Assembly: GCA_015493525.1 (NCBI GenBank)
Contig: WGCY01000031.1
Span: 1 to 64,000 of the forward strand
Source: Bacteroidales bacterium
Lineage (GTDB): Bacteria; Bacteroidota; Bacteroidia; Bacteroidales; F082
Length of the DNA: 64,000 bases
Reading direction: 5' to 3'
This document shows, one piece after another, positions 58,788-64,000 of this stretch. How positions within the stretch are numbered: position 1 is the stretch's first letter; each line of letters begins with the position of its first letter. Made by a program: the position numbers and the translations under genes. Below the pieces are notes generated by a model. That model had not been told where the DNA came from. It worked only from the letters and a program-made list of their open reading frames with translations, and did not search any database.

Positions 58788-60467
58788 ATGCCAAAAGTAA
58801 AAGAAGCCTGGGGCTCGCGGGTAGGACTTATCCTGGCCATGGCAGGAAACGCGGTGGGGCTGGGGAATTTTCTCCGCTTCCCGGTACAGGCAGTGCAAAA
58901 CGGAGGTGGTGCTTTCATCATTCCCTATCTGGTCTCTTTTCTGCTCATGGGGCTGCCGTTGTTGTGGATCGAATGGGCACAGGGACGATACGGTGGTGCA
59001 CGCGGAAGTCATTCGACACCTTTTATTTTTGACAGCCTTTCAAAAAAGAGAATCTGGAAATACGTGGGTGTTTTTGGTATTTTTACCAACATCGGCATTG
59101 TGTCCTATTACACCTATATCGAATCGTGGACACTTTCCTACACTTTTAAATCCATTGCACAGAGCTTCAACGGTTTGTCACGGCACCAGGTGAGTGCTGT
59201 CTTTGATTCCTATGCAGGTGTACATGGTGCTGTGGCCAACCATGCCGTGGCCATAAATTTTCCGGTATGGGCTATTGTTGCCTTTGTTATCACGCTGGTT
59301 ATCAATATTTACATTTTGTCGCGGGGGTTGAGTGGTGGCGTGGAACTGGTGGCCAAAATTGCCATGCCCCTGTTGCTGGTATTTGGTATTTTTTTGGCCA
59401 TTAGGGCGGTAACATTGGGTGCCACGGGTGTTGCCGGGTGTGCTACCTGCAATTCGCATCTTGGAATGGAGTTCTTGTGGAAACCGAATTTTAGCAGTCT
59501 TTCTGATCCCAAAGTATGGCTCGCGGCGGCAGGGCAGATATTTTTCACCCTGTCAGTGGGGATGGGTACCATCCATTGCTACGCCTCTTACGTGAAGAAA
59601 AACGATGACATCGCGCTGAATGCTATGTCGGCAGGCTGGATGAACGAATTTGTGGAAATTGTTTTGGGTGCTTCCATTGTTATTCCGATTGCCGTGGGTT
59701 ACATGGGCCTTGATTGGGTAAAGGCCAATGCCGGGTTTATGATGGCTTTTAAAACCATGCCGTTTTTGTTTAATCAATGGGGGCCGTGGCTCGCTTCCTT
59801 GTCGGGAGTTGCCTGGTTTGGCTTGTTGTTCATAGCGGGGATTACCTCTTCGCTGGCCATGGGCTCGCCGTTTATGGCTTTTATGGAGGACGAATTTAAC
59901 ATGGGACGAAAAAAAGCCGCGCTGATATTGGGTGCCGTGGTTTTTGTCCTTGCTATGCCAACCATCCTCTTTTTTGAAATGGGCGTGTTCAGCGAATATG
60001 ACTACTGGACAGGTACCGTGGCGTTGGTAGTGTTTGCCCTGGGTGAGATTATCCTTTTCTCGTGGATTATCGGGATTGATGAAGGATGGAAAGAGATAAA
60101 ACGCGGTGCAGATATTAAAATCCCGTTGATTTACAAACCCATTATGAAGTGGATTACCCCGCTGTTTATCATTATTATTTTCCTCAGTGCACTGATTAAA
60201 CCGGCAGGAGGAGGGGTGAGCGATTGGCAACTGGCTTTCCATCAATTGCTTTCGCACGGGAGCTGGCCTTTTGCCAGCGACAGCATCATCTCCCAGATTT
60301 TCCATCTGGATCAACCGTGGATATGGTTTAGAAACGGCGTGCCGACTGTCTTGTTCTTTAAAGATATGTCGCGGCTATTGCTTACGCTCACTTTCGTGGG
60401 ATTGGCCTATCTGGTTCATATTGCTGCCAGGAAAAAAAGAAGAACCTCTAAAATTACAAAGTCATGA
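58788..60467 (+). CDS. Sodium-dependent transporter of the neurotransmitter:sodium symporter family
   Basis: 559 residues with about 12 membrane helices. The first helix contains GNAVGLGNFLRFPVQAVQNG, the Na+/substrate-binding region of this family, and GMGTIHCYASYVKKND falls in the sixth-helix region. Bacterial members import amino acids such as Met, Ala, Trp or Leu. Its stop codon overlaps the start of a 41-residue gene as ATGA, matching two-part MetP/MetS-like transporters. Confidence 0.93.
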   Translation: MPKVKEAWGSRVGLILAMAGNAVGLGNFLRFPVQAVQNGGGAFIIPYLVSFLLMGLPLLWIEWAQGRYGGARGSHSTPFIFDSLSKKRIWKYVGVFGIFTNIGIVSYYTYIESWTLSYTFKSIAQSFNGLSRHQVSAVFDSYAGVHGAVANHAVAINFPVWAIVAFVITLVINIYILSRGLSGGVELVAKIAMPLLLVFGIFLAIRAVTLGATGVAGCATCNSHLGMEFLWKPNFSSLSDPKVWLAAAGQIFFTLSVGMGTIHCYASYVKKNDDIALNAMSAGWMNEFVEIVLGASIVIPIAVGYMGLDWVKANAGFMMAFKTMPFLFNQWGPWLASLSGVAWFGLLFIAGITSSLAMGSPFMAFMEDEFNMGRKKAALILGAVVFVLAMPTILFFEMGVFSEYDYWTGTVALVVFALGEIILFSWIIGIDEGWKEIKRGADIKIPLIYKPIMKWITPLFIIIIFLSALIKPAGGGVSDWQLAFHQLLSHGSWPFASDSIISQIFHLDQPWIWFRNGVPTVLFFKDMSRLLLTLTFVGLAYLVHIAARKKRRTSKITKS

Positions 60468-60589
60468 GTACGGGAACATTAATTTTTATGGTAGTTGTTC
60501 AGGTGACGGTAACGGTGGTGACGGCTTATTTTTTTATCCGTGTGCTGAGAACGCCACCCAAAGCCGAAAATCAGCAGGACGAGGAGTAG
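60464..60589 (+). CDS. MetS-like small subunit of an NSS transporter
   Basis: 41 residues (begins MSTGTLIFMVVVQVTV, ends NQQDEE): a single membrane helix at about 5-25, then a short charged tail. The ATG lies within the transporter stop (ATGA, 60464-60467), so translation is coupled. In Corynebacterium the methionine importer MetP needs the tiny subunit MetS encoded directly after it, and many NSS transporters have such a partner. Size, topology and position fit. Sequence identity to MetS could not be checked. Confidence 0.78.
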   Translation: MSTGTLIFMVVVQVTVTVVTAYFFIRVLRTPPKAENQQDEE

Positions 60590-60616
60590 TGTTTTTCCTG
60601 TTTGTGGGGAAATGAT

Positions 60617-60624
60617 TATCTTTG
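60617..60624 (+). promoter_or_regulatory. -7 element before the helix-hairpin-helix gene
   Basis: TATCTTTG matches TAnnTTTG, 48 bases before the ATG at 60672. No good -33 element is seen. Confidence 0.35.
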
Positions 60625-60671
60625 TGTCTGGCTGAAAACCCGGAAACGAACACCGCTTCTCTGAATTTATT

Positions 60672-61607
60672 ATGCGTAACAAATTCCGACATTGGATTCG
60701 TAACTTTTTCACGTTGAACAAAAGTGAACAACGGGGTATCCTTATTTTGCTGGTGATTATTTTATTGCTTTTGGTTTTCAATTGGCTCTCTCCTTTTTTT
60801 ATCCATCCTGCAAAACAGGATTTTAGTAGTTTGGATAAGGAGGTTGCCCGCTTTGTTACAGCACAAAAATCAGTGCATGATTCGCTGCAGTTAGCCCACT
60901 TGCAGAATTCCGGAAAACTGACACCCGGACAGGCAGCGGTAAAACTTCATCCGTTCCCTTTTGATCCCAACCGGCTCACAAAAAGCCAGTGGCTGAAAAT
61001 GGGGCTGACCTCCCGGCAGGCAGAAACCATTTTACATTACCGGGAAAAAGGAGGCCGCTTTCACAAAAAAGAAGACCTGAAAAAGATTTATGGCTTGTCT
61101 GTGGCCGAGTATCAGGTGCTTGCGCCCTACATCAGAATTTCCAATCCAAAAAAGATTGTTTCTTCAAAAATCTATGCTAAAACTTCCAGCAGGCGGATGG
61201 CGATAGAAATTAATTCGGCTGATTCGGCTGCCCTTGTGAAAAAGCTCCTGCTGCCTCCGTGGCTGGCACGTAGAATTTTGAAATACAGGTTGCTACTGGG
61301 GGGATTTTATTCGCGAAAGCAACTGCAAGAGGTTTATGGAATGAAAACATCAACCTATGATGTTATTGCATCTTATATTCAGGTGGATACCTTAAAAATC
61401 AAAAAGGTTAACCTGAACAAGGCCACTTTCAAGCAGCTATTGCATCATCCCTATATCGATTACGAAACGACCAAAAAACTGGTGAATGCACGTTGCAAAA
61501 TAGGCGGTTTTAGTAACTTCCGTCAGGTGAAAGAGATGACGGGATTGCCGGATACACTGCTATGTAAAATTCAGCATTATTTGTATCTTCGCCCCTTAAA
61601 AAATTAA
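60672..61607 (+). CDS. Membrane-anchored helix-hairpin-helix protein (ComEA-like)
   Basis: 311 residues. A membrane helix (about 20-40, ILILLVIILLLLVFNWL) follows a short basic N-terminus. Three helix-hairpin-helix units are seen: around LTSRQAETILHYREKGGRF, LPPWLARRILKYRLLLGGF and YIDYETTKKLVNARCKIGGF. The fold binds DNA without sequence specificity. Proteins of this kind are widespread in Bacteroidota and may act in DNA uptake or at the envelope; the exact role is unknown. The POT transporter follows 11 bases later. Confidence 0.87.
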   Translation: MRNKFRHWIRNFFTLNKSEQRGILILLVIILLLLVFNWLSPFFIHPAKQDFSSLDKEVARFVTAQKSVHDSLQLAHLQNSGKLTPGQAAVKLHPFPFDPNRLTKSQWLKMGLTSRQAETILHYREKGGRFHKKEDLKKIYGLSVAEYQVLAPYIRISNPKKIVSSKIYAKTSSRRMAIEINSADSAALVKKLLLPPWLARRILKYRLLLGGFYSRKQLQEVYGMKTSTYDVIASYIQVDTLKIKKVNLNKATFKQLLHHPYIDYETTKKLVNARCKIGGFSNFRQVKEMTGLPDTLLCKIQHYLYLRPLKN

Positions 61608-61618
61608 CTTGCACAGCA

Positions 61619-63082
61619 ATGACTAAAATCAGCACCGTTTTTAAGAAATTCCCCAAAACCTTTTGGATTGCCAACAGCATGGAGCTTTTTGAGCGTTTGG
61701 CATGGTATGGGCTCTTTGCCGTTCTGGCATTGTATTTAACGCAATCGACCGATACCGGGGCACTGGGGTTCACGCAGGCACAAAAAGGGGGAATGATGGG
61801 AACGGTTACCGCCATACTCTATTTCCTGCCGTTGTTTACAGGTGCACTGTCCGACCGGTTTGGCTACAGGAAAATGCTTCTCATCGCTTTTGTCATTTAC
61901 GGGTCCAGTTTGCTGCTCATGGGAAGTGTCAGGAGTTATTCCGGTGTTTACATTGCTTTTTTGTTGGTTGCCGTTGGGGCAGCTCTTTTTAAGCCCATTG
62001 TTTCGGCTACCGTGGCAAAAACAACCGATGAAACCACTTCATCCATTGGTTTCGGCCTCTTTTATATGATTGTGAACATCGGAGGGTTTATCGGCCCTGT
62101 TTTATCCTCTAAATTAAGGCACATTTATGGCTGGCACATTGTCTTCATCATGGGGGCATCGGCCATAGCCGTCAACATTATTTTGGCCCTGTTTTTTTAC
62201 AAAGAACCCGGAAGGGAAAAGAACACCGAATCGTTCTGGTCTTCCATAGGGAAATCGCTCAAGAATATCCTGAAAGCACTGGCTGATGTAAAACTTACTG
62301 TTTTCCTGATTATTATGATTGGTTTCTGGACCATGTTCAACCAGCTTTTTTATACCCTGCCCAACTTTATCGACCAGTGGGTGGACACACAGATGATCTA
62401 CCAGTGGATTGCAGGGTTCTCCCCGGCAATTGCTTCGGCAGTGGGAACAAAAGCAGGTACCATTGCCCCCGAGATGATGGTAACCCTGGATGCCGGGTTC
62501 ATTATTCTGTTCCAGATTTTGATCTCCTCGCTGGTCATGCGTTTTAAACCGGTAAATGCCATTATATCGGGAATTATTGTCGTGTCGGTAGGTATCGGAT
62601 TATCTTTTGCTACCAGCAACGGGTTTTACGTTGTCCTGGGTATTTTCATCTTTGCCATTGGCGAAATGGCCAGCTCACCTAAATTTACGGAGTACATTGG
62701 GCGCATTGCCCCCAAAAACAAAGAAGCCCTCTATATGGGGACATCTTTTCTGCCGGTAGCAGTAGGCAATTATCTTGCCGGCATTTTTTCAGGACCGGTT
62801 TACCAGTCCATGTCTGACAAAATCAGCCTACTGGAACATTACGCGGCCAAACAAGGTTTGGCCATACCGGCCATAAGCAAAACTTTTACCCAAAACGATT
62901 ATCTGAAACAAGCCGCTGACCTGATGCATACTGACCAGCATGGCCTGACACAAATACTCTGGAACACTTACCATCCTTATCGTATCTGGATGATTTTCAG
63001 TGCTATTGGCGTGGTTACCATCATCGCTTTGTTCTTGTACAATACTTTTGTGCTGGGCAGGGTGAAGAAAGTAGAAGAATAA
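61619..63082 (+). CDS. POT/PTR2 family proton-dependent oligopeptide transporter
   Basis: 487 residues with 12-14 membrane helices of the major facilitator superfamily. The N-terminus carries MELFERLAWYGLFAVLALYL, with the ExxER-like start of POT proteins, then GALSDRFGYRKMLL between helices 2 and 3, and FGLFYMIVNIGGFIGPVL in helix 5. It takes up di- and tripeptides or similar solutes with protons. Confidence 0.9.
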   Translation: MTKISTVFKKFPKTFWIANSMELFERLAWYGLFAVLALYLTQSTDTGALGFTQAQKGGMMGTVTAILYFLPLFTGALSDRFGYRKMLLIAFVIYGSSLLLMGSVRSYSGVYIAFLLVAVGAALFKPIVSATVAKTTDETTSSIGFGLFYMIVNIGGFIGPVLSSKLRHIYGWHIVFIMGASAIAVNIILALFFYKEPGREKNTESFWSSIGKSLKNILKALADVKLTVFLIIMIGFWTMFNQLFYTLPNFIDQWVDTQMIYQWIAGFSPAIASAVGTKAGTIAPEMMVTLDAGFIILFQILISSLVMRFKPVNAIISGIIVVSVGIGLSFATSNGFYVVLGIFIFAIGEMASSPKFTEYIGRIAPKNKEALYMGTSFLPVAVGNYLAGIFSGPVYQSMSDKISLLEHYAAKQGLAIPAISKTFTQNDYLKQAADLMHTDQHGLTQILWNTYHPYRIWMIFSAIGVVTIIALFLYNTFVLGRVKKVEE

Positions 63083-63091
63083 AATGGAAGT

Positions 63092-63124
63092 GCTTTATGC
63101 CTTACCGCCGGCAAGGCATAAAGC
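63092..63124. terminator. Hairpin between convergent POT transporter and rhomboid genes
   Basis: GCTTTATGCCTT (63092-63103) and AAGGCATAAAGC (63113-63124) are a perfect 12-bp inverted repeat with a 9-base loop, placed in the 67-base gap between two convergent genes. It probably terminates both, although T runs are weak. Confidence 0.7.
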
Positions 63125-63149
63125 TAATATTCGTGTTTTCAAGTTAATG

Positions 63150-63806
63150 TCAGGTGATATCCGGTTTTTTCCAATAGGCATCCGGATCGTCCTCCTCTTC
63201 GTATTCTTCTTCTAATTCCCAGGAATATTTTTTTCGCTGAGGCCCCTCTTTTCGATAATAGAAGGCCATGACGATGCCCGAAAACAGGCCGCCGAGATGT
63301 GATTCCCACGAGATGTGCTGTTTGGGGAAGAATCCCGGGATAGCTCCCCAGATCAGGCTGCCGTACAGAAAAACTACCACAAGGGCCAGTGCTGCCAGCC
63401 CGTTGTTTTTGCGGATGAGTCCACTAAAAAACAAAAACGATGCCATCCCGTAGATGATACCGCTGGCACCGATATGCCAGGCATCGCGCCCCCCAAACCA
63501 AACGAGGATACCACTCACAACCCAGATAAAAATCAGAACTTTCAGTGCCAGCTCCCTGTAAAAATAAAACAAGGCTACTCCCAGCACGAGAAACGGAACC
63601 GTATTGGCCCCGAGATGCTTAAACCCTGCATGGATAAGCGGTGCAAGAATAATGCCCGGCAGGCCATTGGCATGTAAAGGGTGAACCCCCAGAAACCCCA
63701 GGTCTATACCGAAACCATACTCCACAAACCGGATGGCCCACATGAGCAGCAACAACATCACGGGGATAGCCGATGCACCTATCAATTTGTTTTTTTCCTG
63801 TGTCAA
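63150..63806 (-). CDS. Rhomboid family intramembrane serine protease
   Basis: 218 residues with six membrane helices. The nucleophile motif GASG (S115 in HIGASGIIYG) and the partner H170 (SHLGGLFSG) are both in place, so it should be active. A charged tail with many Glu/Asp residues follows. Rhomboids cut membrane proteins within the bilayer; the substrate is unknown. Confidence 0.92.
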   Translation of the reverse strand: MTQEKNKLIGASAIPVMLLLLMWAIRFVEYGFGIDLGFLGVHPLHANGLPGIILAPLIHAGFKHLGANTVPFLVLGVALFYFYRELALKVLIFIWVVSGILVWFGGRDAWHIGASGIIYGMASFLFFSGLIRKNNGLAALALVVVFLYGSLIWGAIPGFFPKQHISWESHLGGLFSGIVMAFYYRKEGPQRKKYSWELEEEYEEEDDPDAYWKKPDIT

Positions 63807-63872
63807 AGCCCGCTGTTTTGTGATGGATAATATTGATCCTGCCTTTTCGGATGATTTCGGTATTTCTGTTTA

Positions 63873-64000
63873 TTAATTTCCTGACATATAGCTCTGTATC
63901 AATTGATAGGTCAGGGGAATCTTGACTTTTAACCTGTTCAGTAGTTCGGGAGAAAGGTTCCTTTTTGAGAAGGGTACCCGTTTAACGTATTGTTGAATCT
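63873..64000 (-). CDS. C-terminal end of an unidentified protein, cut by the window edge
   Basis: On the minus strand an open frame enters from beyond 64000 and ends with TAA at 63873-63875, giving 41 visible residues. It contains QQYVKRVPFSKRNLSPELL and ends YQLIQSYMSGN. The family is not recognised from this fragment. The rhomboid gene starts 66 bases further along in the same direction. Confidence 0.5.
   Translation of the reverse strand, partial: IQQYVKRVPFSKRNLSPELLNRLKVKIPLTYQLIQSYMSGN

Noticed and set aside
1-64000. tRNA or rRNA genes, insertion sequences, prophage
   Set aside because: I saw no tRNA cloverleaf, rRNA stretch, transposase or phage gene; only careful reading was possible, so a short tRNA in a gap cannot be fully excluded.

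Overview
The window comes from a chromosome of the phylum Bacteroidota, most likely an environmental anaerobe or facultative anaerobe of the Bacteroidales/Marinilabiliales type. The support is an alternative complex III operon, a SusC/SusD pair, a surface protein with a type IX secretion C-terminal domain, the Bacteroidota families DUF4294 and DUF3341, almost no Shine-Dalgarno sequences, and many promoters carrying the TAnnTTTG -7 element. No rRNA, tRNA, CRISPR, prophage or insertion sequence was seen.

Layout. 1-530 holds tandem 240-bp repeats with a REP-like palindrome. 570-3478 (+) is a four-gene unit: DUF1858/DUF2249 protein, NnrS/heme-copper-oxidase-like membrane protein, MIP18-type Fe-S assembly factor and a three-cysteine Rrf2 regulator. 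3721-19511 (-) is a complete Sec-type (clade II) nitrous oxide reductase locus, in transcription order: two nosZ paralogues, a cytochrome c5-like lipoprotein, nosB-like, nosD, a small protein, a TonB-dependent receptor, nosG, nosH, nosF, nosL, nosY, a pentapeptide-repeat lipoprotein and a YceI protein. Directly upstream on the same strand is a polytopic membrane gene (19860-20711) and the alternative complex III operon actABCDEF (28702-20797). 28935-64000 is mostly housekeeping: pcm, an oxidoreductase, a sugar-phosphate transferase, the aminotransferase/thioesterase/aat/DUF4294 operon, a PIF1-like helicase, sir2, a deaminase, a TlpA thioredoxin, a LysM/periplasmic-binding fusion, cdsA-psd, susC-susD, alaS, an M23 peptidase, merR, hldD, pcrA/uvrD, a T9SS FG-GAP protein, an NSS transporter with a 41-residue MetS-like partner, a helix-hairpin-helix protein, a POT transporter and a rhomboid.

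The most striking observation is the tandem nosZ pair. Canonical NosZ carries both CuA (electron entry) and CuZ (catalysis) in each chain. Here the first-transcribed chain (17259-19511) keeps every CuA ligand but has replaced all seven CuZ histidines. The second (14843-17233) keeps all seven CuZ histidines but has lost both CuA cysteines, the second CuA histidine and the methionine, and it carries a C-terminal heme c domain. In known NosZ homodimers CuA of one subunit faces CuZ of the other, so the pair looks like a split, obligately heteromeric N2O reductase. I know of no description of such an enzyme, but I could not search.

How the genes may work together (inference): quinol electrons reach the periplasm through NosH/NosG and possibly the adjacent complex III, pass via the cytochrome c lipoprotein or the fused heme domain to CuA and then CuZ. 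NosD/F/Y and NosL assemble the copper-sulfide cluster, and the TonB receptor may bring in copper.
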